A stretch of DNA of 64,000 bases from Mercurialis annua (lineage: Eukaryota; Streptophyta; Magnoliopsida; Malpighiales; Euphorbiaceae). Positions 33,994 through 46,200 of the stretch are shown piece by piece. A program made the position numbers and the translations under genes. Under the pieces are notes generated by a model. That model did no database searches. It was not told where the DNA came from and saw only the letters and a program-made list of their open reading frames with translations. Numbering within the stretch: position 1 is the stretch's first letter; each line of letters begins with the position of its first letter. The stretch covers positions 49,286,128 through 49,350,127 of the forward strand of contig NC_065576.1 in assembly GCF_937616625.2 (NCBI RefSeq). Reading direction: 5' to 3'.

Positions 33994-34403
33994 GAGCAAA
34001 TTACTCTGAGACTCGTCATATTTGTCATAATTTACAATTTGATATTCCTTATTTAAAAATTAAAAGATTTGATACTTCAGTTTTTATTTTATAAACAATA
34101 AGATCCTTCTATTATATATAGAAATTAAATAGTTAACGGAATGAAACGTAAGATACAAAATCGTTTGAAATTAAGGTATCAAATCGTTTACATGATTGCA
34201 ACTGAGGTATTAAATCGTTTGTATAATTAAAATTGAGGTATTAAATCGTTTAAAAGTAAATTTCAAATTATTAACGGAACTAAGAAATTAAAGAGTCTTA
34301 TAGTTTACAAAATCAAAATTTAAATATCAAATCGTTAGATTTTCAAACAAGGGATAACCAACTATAAATTATGACAAACGTGATGAGCATTAGAGTAATG
34401 CTC
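33994..34403. mobile_element. MULE-type MITE, 410 bp, with perfect 9-bp target duplication
   Basis: TTTATTTAT flanks both sides (33985-33993 and 34404-34412). The TIRs are about 100 bp: GAGCAAATTACTCTGAG on the left, GAGCATTACTCTAATG reading in from the right, both going on to TTTGTCATAATTTA. The interior has repeated (A)TCAAATCGTTT and AACGGAA words and no coding capacity. Confidence 0.88.
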
Positions 34404-35972
34404 TTTATTTATCATATGGTATTAGTTTTATTATTTTTGCAAATTAAAGTTAATTCACTTTAAATTACTTATATCAATTCCTTAAGCTCTTACTAATCTC
34501 TCTAGGTATGGTATCGACAACATGGTATGGATAAAATTCTTATCTATGGTCGGTATGACGAACGACTCTCGCATAAATGTGATCACGAATCGAATTCAAT
34601 TAGATATGGTTCTTTTATATACAAGTGCAAATTTGATTCATATTTGGTTTAAGACTAAAATGTATTTTTAAATTCGACATATTAAATGAATTTGTATATT
34701 ATCTGAATTTTTTTTGAATCAATAAATATATTTAATACCGAACCAAATATATACCGAATTTGATGGAAGATTAATTATTCAAATTTGATCCAAGCCAGTC
34801 GAGGCGGGACTGCCGGACAGTCTAGACGAATATATAACCCATCAATTAAGTATATGAAATAACTCCATAATTAAAAAGATTATGATCTATAGGAAATATT
34901 TGGATATAGAAAATAATTTTTCATGCTCAAAAAATTACGGAATGTCGAATAATTTTTTATAATTCAATTGATTTGTGTATTTTAAATTCCAACTCCATAA
35001 ACTAAAGTTATTGTACAAAATTATTTCTCGTGTTATTGTCCCATAAACTATTGTATCATCCTCATAATTTACAGTAATTAATGTTCTCCTAATCCTTAAA
35101 TTATCAATCCTTACAATTTGGTCCTTAAAAACTGAAAGTGGTGTTGAAGTGTCTTGATTTGACCAATAAATAGAGTTTGGTTGTCACAAAATAAAAATAC
35201 ATTTTGAAGATGTCGTTTTCGAGCATGAGATTGAAGCTAAGCTAATTAGCAATAGTGTTGAGGCATGCCTACTTTAATTGTTTTTATGTGTGCATGCTTT
35301 CTCTCTCAATCCTGCATGCTTTGTTGGATTTCTGTGCTTTGCTTATCATTTTTTTTGTTGAAATCATCTTAAGAAAAAAAATCAACATTGAATCAGAAAT
35401 TTTATTTGATACTACATAGTTTCAAATTTAAGTATTTTTAAATATTAATATACCAACTATGAATTACTTATTTCAACTTTTTTATAATAATAAAAAAATT
35501 AAAAACTAAATATAGTTAAAAGTGAGAATTAGAAAATGAGACAAACTTGACGATTTTAAAAGATTATGACATAAGTTAAAAAAATACGAAAAGGTAAAGT
35601 ATATTTGGATGACTAAACCATTATTAATATAATTTTTTAATTGAATAAAATTAATAATATTTCATCACATCGGTATTTTATAATAATAATATATTTTATA
35701 TTAATTAAAAATTTAACTTAAATGATGAAGTGAAATATTATTAAATTATTTACGGATGATGCGATGGACATTATTATTTTTATTAAATATATATGTAAAT
35801 ATTTTTCTATACCTATAAAAGTAATTCAGGAATAAAAGAAATAAAAAATCATCTATATATATAAAAATGATACCATTAATAACACGTGTCCATTCCTCAG
35901 CAACTTATGCAGCATCTCATCCAGTTTAATTAATTTTAGTTAATCTGTTAATAAGTTGAAGGTCTATGGAAA
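34404..35972. other. AT-rich intergenic stretch, no gene seen
   Basis: There is no open frame of note. A CACGTG occurs near 35883 with no gene beside it. The sequence is otherwise low complexity. Confidence 0.55.
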
Positions 35973-36164
35973 TGAGTAATGCTATATAACCCAATATTTT
36001 TAACCCACCTTTTTGTACCGCCTGACGTGGCAATCAAAGAGTGGATTGATTAAATTCTGTTTTTTGTGATTTATATTTTTAGGTGGAAATTAGACGAATG
36101 AAACCTTACCATGTAAGGTGAGTTAAAAGAGTTGGGTTAAAGTGTTGAGTTATAAAGCATTTTC
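35973..36164. mobile_element. Small MITE, 192 bp
   Basis: The ends are TGAGTAATGCTATATAAC on the left and GAAAATGCTTTATAACTC reading in from the right, continuing as AACCCA.. and AACTCA.. for about 45 bases of imperfect inverted repeat. The flanks CTATGGAAA (35964-35972) and CTATGGGAA (36165-36173) are a 9-bp target duplication with one mismatch. Confidence 0.78.
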
Positions 36165-37910
36165 CTATGGGAATTTAGCTGCCCGTACTTATGGATTTAG
36201 AAAAATGAGTAAAGGTTACTAATTAACAGAATAATTTGGTAATTGAAAGGGAATGTGAGAGCACCGAGGCCTTTTTAGTTTCCTTGTAATCTCAACTCTA
36301 CTTAGGCCTCTGCCAATGATGCCTGCCACTTTCCAGCATCTTTTTTTTTTGCCCTTTTATGTTTAATTAATTATTTTTTGTTGAATCTCATATGGTTTGC
36401 AAACACAATGAAAATGGTGGATAGCTAGGCTGAGCAAGCAGTCTGTTGAATTAAATTAACTGAATAATCAAATCTATTTCGATTAATTTGGTTAAAAGTT
36501 TCTTTTTTTTAATTAATTCGAACGGTTCAATTATTTTAATATTTTAATTCATATACAATTAAAAAAATTTAAAATTTAATCAACCAAATCATTTTTTATT
36601 GATAATAATAACTACTAATTACAATTTTATTTTTTTATTCTTTACTTTTCGTTACTATTATTTTTTAATCATAATGCATTACCTTTTTAGTACAAATTTT
36701 AACTTTTAAAAAATAGATAAAGACATCTTAAGAATAAAAATAATATAATTGTATTTTTTATACTAATTTTTTTCATTAGAAATATATTTTTGTTGTCTTT
36801 CATTCTTTTTAATATTATATTTTATTACTACTATTCTATTTGTTTTGGTTATTGAACGTTTTTTCTTCTTTTGATGCTACTTTTTGTGATTATTTTCATT
36901 TTAGTTTGGATATTGCGACGAATATCAAAATTGATATTGATGAGTCATATTTGTGTCGTGTTTGTGTTTATCAATTCAATATGCTGACACAATCAAGATT
37001 AATGTGAATATAATTTATTTATTGATCGTGTCAATATGAATACAATACAACACAAAAATTAAATGAATTATACGTATCAATTCGTATTACGTATTAATTC
37101 ATACAACTAATCTAATTGCTAGATTATCTGTCTCGGCTTAATCTAAGATGATATATATATACTGAAAGAAACAAGCACATAAAGATCGGTATCGGTTGGT
37201 TGATCTCCAAATCCATGTTAATGGAGTCGGTAATCTAATAGGACTAGAAATGGTCCCCTTAAATAAATTGTAATGATCTTATTTTAAGTTGTTTATTTAA
37301 TGTCAGATATCTCTATAAAATTCCAATATTACAACAACCTGTCACTTGCATTGCATGTGTATATTGAAGGTTAAAAAAACAAAAACTTTTTCAATGGTTT
37401 ACCCCAACATTAAAGCAGAAATTCTCAGATTTGGTCTCCAAAATAAACAAACATATGACGTTTTGTTGAGTACTTCTTTCTCTATACCAAAATTAGATTA
37501 CCGGGTCAATATCAATACAAAATAATTTTTCATTAAATTGCATATTTAACCCTCTTATCTTTATAGTTTTTTTTTTGTTTTTTTAATAAGTACATTTGTT
37601 GATACAAACTAAAATCTTAATCTTTTTTTTGGTAAACAGAAAAATAGAATATTGTATGACCAAAATATATACGCATTATAATATTTTTGTACCACTATAA
37701 TATCAAATAAATTTATTTTTGACAAAACTGTCCTTAGAATGAATTTAAAAAAATATGTATTATCATATAATCGAGTTATTTTGATGAATATCAAAATTAT
37801 CACGCATTCCTTAATCACAACATTAATGTCAACGTAAGTTATGGAATTATTTTTCATATTGTTAAGAAATGAGTAAACTATTAAGAATTGGGGTTAAAAG
37901 AAAATCAGCA
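36165..37910. other. AT-rich intergenic stretch, no gene seen
   Basis: All frames carry frequent stops, and no protein family or repeat with clear ends was recognised. Confidence 0.55.
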
Positions 37911-38460
37911 ATTGTTCAATTTTCCCCCTAAACTTGGCATAAAATATCAATTGAAGTCAAGTTTATTATTTGTTTAAAAAAACACCTTGAACTTAGCATT
38001 CCATTTCATTTTACCTTCTTAGATTTGTCGAAAAATAATTGTGCATTATATACAAAATAGAGCTGATGTGATACAATTTTAATGGACAATCTAATTATGA
38101 AAAGGCCAAGTACATACTCCCTCCGTCCCAATAGAGTTGTCCACTTTGAGAAATTTTTTTGTCCCAAAACTCTTGTCCACTTTCAAAAAATAACTAATTT
38201 TTACACTTAATTTTTCTATATTACCCCTATTTAAAATAAACTAATGAGTAAATTACAAGTGGGTTCTATATTAAATAGGGGTATGATAAGGAAAGTAAGG
38301 AAAATTTTACAAAACCCATAAACAATAATTGCTTTTCTTAAACTGTGTGATAAAAGCAAAGTGGACAACTCTATTGGGACGGAGGGAGTATATTTTTTGA
38401 AAGCCATAAAATCGGCCTAATTGATGTTTTGTGTCAAATTTGGAGAGTAAATGAATCTTT
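37911..38460. mobile_element. MITE carrying a nested Stowaway element
   Basis: The left end (TTCAATTTTCCCCCTAAACT, then ATCAATTGAAGTC) and the right end read on the other strand (TTCATTTACTCTCCAAATTT, then ATCAATTAGGCC) are inverted relatives of about 45 bases. The Stowaway at 38117-38398 lies inside, so this element is the older one. A further relative of its right end lies at about 46636-46690. I could not find a target duplication. Confidence 0.6.
38117..38398. mobile_element. Stowaway-type (Tc1/mariner) MITE, 282 bp
   Basis: The element starts CTCCCTCCGTCCCAATAGAG and ends with its near-perfect inverse (CTCTATTGGGACGGAGGGAG), with TA on both sides (38115-38116 and 38399-38400). CTCCCTCCGTCCC ends with a TA duplication define plant Stowaway MITEs. 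The TIRs extend at least 28 bases. There is no coding capacity. Confidence 0.97.
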
Positions 38461-38682
38461 GTTGAAAAGAAAATGAATTTTACAACAACAAAATACGGTG
38501 AAAGCTGAAGATAGAAAGGCTGCAATAGCAAATACTGAAGTTAGATTTGTTTCCTTTCAAAGAATTAAACAAAAGCAGATTTTTTTTTTTGAAAATAATG
38601 GATTAGAAAAAAAGAGTTGTGTTGGGCTCATGATTAGATATAGATAAACCCTACATCACTAATGTGTGCGACCATATATTTT

Positions 38683-38955
38683 AGAAAAAAGATCATTCAT
38701 GTCTTTAAAATTTATTTCGAAGATCAAATAAGCTTTTACGTCTAAAAAAGTTCAAATATACTTTTAACTTCTTAAAAAGTGAACCATGCCCCTCAAATTA
38801 AGCACATAAATAAGACATCGGGGCCTAGTTGTCAAAATCAGGAGTCTGATTGTTCATTTTTTAAAATGGTGGAAATATATTTGAATATTTTCGGACGTTG
38901 AGAATTTACTTGAAACTGAAGTCAAGCGTTAAAGATATAAATGACTCTTTTTTCT
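38683..38955. mobile_element. MITE with long TIRs, 273 bp
   Basis: Both ends read inward as AGAAAAAAGA followed by TCATTCATGTCTTTAA (left) or TCATTTATATCTTTAA (right). The inverted similarity extends about 100 bases to GTTCAAATATA/ATTCAAATATA. ATATTTT flanks both sides as a 7-base match. Confidence 0.75.
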
Positions 38956-41412
38956 ATATTTTAATGGTGATGACACCCAGAAAGCTACAGTATCATCAAG
39001 TGATTAGGCCATGCGTGTGTACACTGGAGGATGCTTGTACTTAAGTATTTAATTTATTTATTATGTATATAGTTGAGTTTTGATTATTAAGCGAAAACTG
39101 AGAAATCTTAATTTGTAGTAAAAATGATTAATGAGTTAAATTAACATTATTTGCATGATGTGGATTAATTTCATTTGCATGGACACACCTTAAATTTTAT
39201 AAATAATTTGTGATCTTTTGAAAGTCTTTAATTGCTTAATGTTTTCTATCTCATAGTTTTTGGTATATCCCTTCAAAAAGGCCAAAAAAAATATCAATTT
39301 ATTTCAATCTTTTTAAATCTTTTAATTTAATTTTGGTTAATATTTTTCAATTGCAGTTAATTACTCAATTTAAATGAAGGACGTGCGAATTTATCCAAAT
39401 GTTCTAAATCAAATTAAATATATATTTTTATTTAATTAGATTTTTACTGTTGACCAAAAAAGTTGATGACATACTTTTTAAATTTCTAAATTTCACAAAT
39501 AACTTTATGATATTTGAGGATTACTGTCAATTATAAAAAAGGAAGGAAGTGGTTACAAAAATCAAAATCTTCTACAAAATCTTAAAGCATAAATATATAG
39601 CAATTAATATTCAAGAACCTTTAATAATCCTTAATTATAGCAACTGATAATTTGAATTATATGCCATAAACGGCAAAAGGGAAACCAAAAAAAATAAAAT
39701 GATTAAAAAAATGAAAACAACAAGCATTTGAGAAACAAAAAAAATCCAGCAAAACAAGAAATTCAAATGTAATTCCCATATATAATTGCAAATACATGAT
39801 TATTCAAATACATGATTCTTAAAAAACGAATAACAATTTTTTTAAACCAGCTGTAATTATTTTTTCAACAAAAAAACGATTTAATTTTTTTTAAATAATA
39901 AAATTTTACTAATAGTTACCCAATGGTTAACTAATATGAAAATTAACAAATTTTTTATTTTATAAATGCAAGAATGACAACATTGAAAAATTCTGATATG
40001 ACGGAGTATGGAAGGAAGATCTTTATGTAGACATTGGTTTTACTTTTCAGTTAACTAATAGTATACTACGAATCATTAAAAAATATCAATTTGTTCTTAA
40101 TAACTTAACATTAAGTTGAAAAATAAAGTTAATATGAAATTAACATGCAGTTAACTAATAGTATGCTATTACTCATTAAATAGGCACTGTTAGTTAACTA
40201 TTAGTCACATATTAGTTAATTATAATTAAAAAAAGTATTTAGCAATATATATTCATGTTTTATATAAAAAAATTATACAAAATTAGTTAACTATTAATTA
40301 CCATTAAAAAACATATAGTTAACCTTAATTATTTTTACATCATTGCTAATATCCCAATTACAATAAAAAAGACAACAGTTGCCAGCCACCGCGCCTTCGT
40401 TCATCGTTCGCTTATCTTCGTCCCACTCCAACGGCTGCTTTCTTCGTTCAACTCAAACCGCCTTCGTTCATCGTTTTTTTCATCAGTTTGACAAAAAAAA
40501 ACTGCAATATAAAAAATAACAAAGACGATTCAAAAACTTTAGAAATGCTTGCATAATTAAAGTTTCTGTTATAAATTAACTAATAGTATACTAATAGTCA
40601 CCTAATGGTTAATTAACATAGATACTGACAGTAATTATTTTTAAAAAATGCAGGAATGACAACGTTGAAGGTTGTTGCTTATTACAAGATCAAAGGAATT
40701 TTAATTAAATACGATGCAAAATTCTGAACTCTAAAAGCAATTAATATAAGGAATTTTTAGAACAATTACCTTGACATCAACGGGCGGAGGAGCAATCGGT
40801 TTGTTCTTTTTCACAACATTGAGAGTGAAGTTCTCTTTTTCTTCTGCATAAACTTCAATGTAAAAAAATAAAGACGATTCCAAAACTTTAAAAATAAATT
40901 GTAGAAGAAAAAAAATAATCCACCACCGCCACGACCTCCCGCCGACCTCCACGTCTGCCATCGAATCTTCCACCTCTTCCACGATCGCCATCGTCACCAC
41001 AGCTTAATGGTTCAATTTATTGGTGCGAGATAAAAGACAAAGAGAGTGAGAGCAGGTTTTATCAAAATTGAATTTTAGGGTTTATTGGTTCATAAGTATT
41101 AGGTTTTTCTTTTGGATTAGAGAAAATGGAGAAATCAATGCCGAGAATCTCGGTGGAATCTTTAAAATTCTATCTAAATGGAAGATATGAAAATCCTTTC
41201 CAATTCCTTATTATCATATTTTTCAAATTAAAAAGGTATAAAGTTGAGATAATAAAGATTATTTTTGCAAGGAAAAAGATGGCCACCGTAATATTCAAAA
41301 ATAAAACTTGGACCCGTATGTTTGAGATTAATATGGGCTAAGAAGTTATTTTGTGTGATTTTCTCTTTGGTTAATACAATCATAGTTAAACTCAATATTA
41401 TGGATATCCCAC
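38956..41412. other. Intergenic stretch with local repeats and an RGG-like coding fragment
   Basis: I see no gene. A block at 39908-39987 is repeated at 40590-40669 (ACTAATAGT..CC.AATGGTTAA ... AATGACAAC.TTGAA) in the same orientation. A second pair (AAAGACGATTC.AAAACTTTA) lies near 40520 and 40870. Near 40915-41000 a GC-rich patch, read on the minus strand, gives GDDGDRGRGGRFDGRRGGRR, like an RGG box, but no gene context supports it. Confidence 0.5.
39908..40669. repeat. Pair of direct repeats about 680 bp apart
   Basis: Positions 39908-39987 and 40590-40669 are related direct copies, about 75-80 percent alike by eye. They could be decayed terminal repeats of an unidentified element or a local duplication. 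No primer site or target duplication was seen. Confidence 0.45.
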
Positions 41413-42031
41413 TAAGGATGACAATGGGGAGAAGATTATCGATTTCTATGGGGATCTGTTTTTAATATGGCGGGAATTCCCATCAATTGTCCTCATAGAT
41501 ATGAGGATGGGGAATAATGAAATGGGAAGGGGAAGGGGGGTGTAGTCCCCACCCCATGGGATCCCATCCCCTTTCTCATAGGGATCCGGTCTATTTTTAT
41601 ATATTTTTTAATATATTGTTCATAATTTTTAATAAATTTATTTAATTATCAGGACATTGAGTAATGAATTTTAATGAATTTTTATTTTATTTTGATTATT
41701 TTATTATAATATAAAATATTTAAAATTGCTGAATATTTTAGATGATTAATTAATTTTTAGGATAATTTTATTTTTATTTTTTTATATCATTAATATTGAA
41801 TAGGTCATATTTTTTCTCAAATGTTTCATAAAAATAATAAAAATATTTAAATATTTATATTAAAATTATACAAGGATGTGAGGATCTCCATGTGGATGGA
41901 AAATCCACGGAGATGAGGATGGGGATGGACTAATTTCCATCAAATAAATGAGAACGGGAGGGATTCCCATTAAAGTGGGGATGGGAATGGAGATAGCTTC
42001 TCCACCCCACCCCGCCCCATTGTCATCCCTA
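41413..42031. mobile_element. hAT-type MITE, 619 bp
   Basis: The ends are TAAGGATGACAATGGGG on the left and TAGGGATGACAATGGGG reading in from the right, the common plant hAT terminus. The flanks TATCCCAC (41405-41412) and TATTCCAC (42032-42039) form an 8-bp target duplication with one mismatch. The subterminal parts carry many GGGGATGGG/CCCCATCCC units, and the centre is AT-rich. Confidence 0.92.
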
Positions 42032-42897
42032 TATTCCACATTGAAGCCATCAATATCCCTAAAATTGAAATTTAAAATTATCAATTTTGCAAGAAACATC
42101 AAAAACTTATCTTCAACATTTAAATCTTCAAGAGCAACGCAAAATGTGAGTGAAGAATTATTTAATCGACCTACTACGTACGTTCATAGTTAGATTTGAT
42201 TAAATAAATCAGTGGTTAGATTTGATTTGATTAAATTCAACACATGTCAACAATCAGTTAACTAGTAATTTCGATTTGGCTTTCAACTCTTTAAGAGAAT
42301 CTCACATTATTACAATAATATGACTATGTCATGTGTTTCAATTTATTTATTTATTTTAATTCCGGTTGTATCTATAAAATATAAAATTTCAAAAATTATA
42401 GAATTTCCAAATATAAAACACTTTGTAATTGTGAGGGTTCAAAAATCTACTAACTAGTGCTAGTTATTGTGATCATCATTGAATTTAAGCATATTCATAT
42501 GTATGTAACTTCTTAATTACATTCTTACTCATATATAATCAATTCTTTTTATCTGATAATCTATTATATTTATAATAAACTATGTTTGAATCATATACTT
42601 TTCAACTAAGTTGGATAATTGGCTATAAATAAAGGAACTTATTTAGAAAAATGTAAAAATGTTTAGCTTCCTTAAATGAATATATTTGTCTATTTTTTTT
42701 CGAATAAATGTAAGTCGGCAATGAAGAATATACACATGTATATAATGTTGCTTCTTCTGGAGTGAAAAAGGTGATTGCTATAACTTGTTCATTTTTAATT
42801 ATAATATAAAGAATCAAATCTGAGACTTTTAAGTCGATTGATCACAATATTTTTATCATTAGACTATATCTTTTTATGATAAATTGAGAGCAAATTA
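42032..42897. other. AT-rich intergenic stretch, no gene seen
   Basis: No coding sense or clear repeat ends were found between the two MITEs. Confidence 0.5.
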
Positions 42898-43291
42898 CTG
42901 TACGATCCTCCATATATATTATAACTAACAGTTTCATACTATTTATTTATAAATCCTATTTAATAGTTTTTCACTTTTAATTCAGTTAAGTTAACGATTA
43001 GATTCTTTTTATTAATTTGGGATAGCAAATCGTTAACGGAATTAAAAGGGAAATATCAAATCGTTTGAGAATGTGGTAATTAACAAACTGTTAATAAAAT
43101 TAAAAGTGAAGGGTCAAATCGTTAACGAAATTGAAAGTGGGTACCAAATCATTTAAAAGTAAGTGTCGAAATTAACGAAGAAGTCTAATAGTTAACGGAA
43201 TTAAAAGTGACACCATTAAATAGAATTTTATAATAAAAAGCATCAAAGTGTTAATAAATAAAAACTGAGAAAATTTTAGAATAATTTGCTC
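42898..43291. mobile_element. MULE-type MITE related to the element at 33994
   Basis: Both ends read GAGCAAATTA.T going inward, matching the 33994-34403 family, and the interior repeats the same AACGGAATTAAAAG and AAATCGTT words. The flanks TAAATTGA and TAAATTCA are a nearly perfect target duplication. Confidence 0.7.
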
Positions 43292-46200
43292 TAAATTCAG
43301 TGCTATCTTTTCATTACCTATAAGAAAGGGAGAAAAGGATGAAAACAGTAGAATTTCCAGAAGATGACTATAAACAAATCTAAGCATAGATGCAATTTAG
43401 GAACTATAACCACTTTTGATTTTATGCATACACTACATATAAACAAATCCAAAATTATCTCATTTTCTTTTCCTTTTCTTTAATCACTAGTATATAAAAG
43501 AAAATTAAAGTGACCTTCCATTACCTTTTTAAAACAGGCCTATAGCTAAGGTTAAATAATTTTGCATGAGTTATGATCAAGAATTCAAATAAATTGAATG
43601 ATTGGGGTATATAGGTAGATGTAATCATGGTGTCTCCAACTTGAAGATTATTATTATTTTGATGGGGCTTGAGGCAGCTTAATTGCCACAATGTTTCAAT
43701 TACTACACAAAATATACAAAATAGGGCCGCAATGGCATTATATATCATGCACATTTAAGGGTGCATGGGAGCCAAAGTGGTTCTCCTCTCATTATTTTAT
43801 AAAACAAATAAAAATATTAAAAATAAAAAATGATGGTGGGATTGCATTGACTCTAGAAGATCATGACCTGAATGCCATGTAACCATGTTAATGTAAGGTC
43901 ACTTCAATGAATTTTGCATATGTGGTTCATTATTTATATAATCTTACAATTTTTCTTCTTCTTCTTCCTATTCTCTAAAAAATATGAATTAGTTAATTTC
44001 CAATAAAATGTTTAACTCATTCAATATTGAAATAGATAATAATTCTAGTAAACATAGATTATTTCATCTTTTAAAAAGTGATGAAGATTACATTTATAAT
44101 AGATAATCAAATTACACTCCATTTTATAATAAACAATTTGGATCGATTACTATCACACTCTCTATATTGAAATAAAAATTTGTTATTTTTTAATTTTTAT
44201 TTACCAAATACACCTTTTGTAAGACGGCCAAAACACATTTTAATTATCTAATATCTAGAAACAATTTTTTTAAAATTAGAAAAATAATAATTTTAATTTA
44301 ATATAAACAATTAGTTATTGTACAATTATAGTTATGATGAGTCCATGTAGCTTGATGGGTCCTTCACCATTTTGGTTGGATGATAGTTGACCATGATGTT
44401 TGATTGTATATGGCATTAGAGAGACAGTGAGTAAGATCTGTTGGATTGATATAACCCCGCAAAGAACCAAAGTTAAGCTTTTTAGGACTCCATTTTATTC
44501 TTAGAAACATCGAAAAAGATGAGCATATGAGAGTGATGTGAACACAATATCATGTTTATTGTTGTGTTTGTTCAATCACAATTTGAGTGGATTAATGAAA
44601 ATTTATTTCTGTACATAAATATCATTTTTCCTAATTAGCCCTCACCAAATTAATAATTAATTTTATTATCAAATTAATTAAAGTTCACCAATTATTATCA
44701 CGTTACCTTATAAATTTTAGACGTGAATTTCTAACTTTGCGCGTGAATAAGACATTTTAAATCACAAGATAGACTAATTCTTGTCTATTTGATAAGAGAA
44801 TTAATTTATGTGCTAAATGATAAAGGCGTACAAATTCAAAAACCAAATTGATTTTTAAGTCTTTATATTTGAATAGAGAAGAAAAAAAAGTGAAATAAAA
44901 AAATATGTAAATCACTAGTAAGTTACTTAAAAGATTTATATACAACATAATGCTCCATCATATTTGTTACAATAAAATATGACTATTTTTTTTAATAAAT
45001 ATGCCAATTCATCAATAGTTGGGGAGTGGAGCATTAAAACATATTATATCAAAAAGGGAAAATAAAAAAAAACTAATTTGTAATGATATCATAGTTGTAA
45101 TTCTTGACCATGGTATTACATTAAAGATGATTTACATGTCCATTTATTTTGGTCAGCCTATCTATGTTTGGTTTCATTTAATATACCTTTTAAATAAATA
45201 GTTGAACCTTGGTTGAAATTTAAGGTAAGGAATATGAACTTCTTTAAAAGTACTTAACTCTCAATTACATATGCTTTGCTTGATCACTAAGAAGATTTAA
45301 TGTCAATGTCAAAAGAAGAATGCATAACAATTACAACCAAAGGTTTTTAGATTAGAGATAAGGAATTATTTTTATGCTTCTAATTAAAACTTATCCTCTT
45401 TCCTTTTCACCAACCAAAGGAATCAAAATATAAAATAAAATGAAGGATGAAGCTTTATATATATAATGTCAAAAAATATTATTGCAATTAATTTATTCTT
45501 ATTAGAAAAATAGAATCAAAGCAAGCATCTAGCTTTTGAATAGTTTTTAAAAGTTGGAATAATAATAAAGTGAATTCCACTTGGACCTACATTAATTAAA
45601 AGAAGAGAATAGAATCATTATAAAGAATGGTAGCATTCTACAATTTTTTTTTAAAAAATGATGAAATTATAACCATTAGACATCATCTCCCTAGTACAAT
45701 GTCAATTTTCATCATCTATTTCTCTTCTTAAATATAAATACTCAAAAGTTTTAGTTCTTTGATATACTATAATCTTCTCTACTTTTTAATTACTAATATT
45801 ACTTTACATACTTCGCACGCTGCTCGTGATACAATATGTCAATGAAATATATTTATTAATTAATAATTAAATGAAAATAATATTAAATAGAAATAGTTTA
45901 TTAATAAACAAATTAAATCTTCATAAATTGCTATATTGAAATAATAGCAGTAGTTTATATTAAATTTTAATTTTAATTAAATTAAAAATATTATATATGT
46001 TGAAGTAGTAGTAATGATTTATTTTATTTAGTGCTCTAATTTTATAATTCAAATATAATTAGAATGTAAATTGTAATTAGCTCAAATTATAATTTTATTT
46101 AATAGTAGTAGGCTACCTGAAATATAGTCATAATACACATACGAATAAATTAAACTTATCAATTGGCGCAAACTCAAAATTTAAACCTATATAATAACTA

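Noticed and set aside
40731..41000. Minus-strand frame beginning MVTMAIVEEVEDSM as a gene
   Set aside because: There is no promoter, splice or family support, and it lies in repeated DNA. It is kept only as a possible captured fragment.
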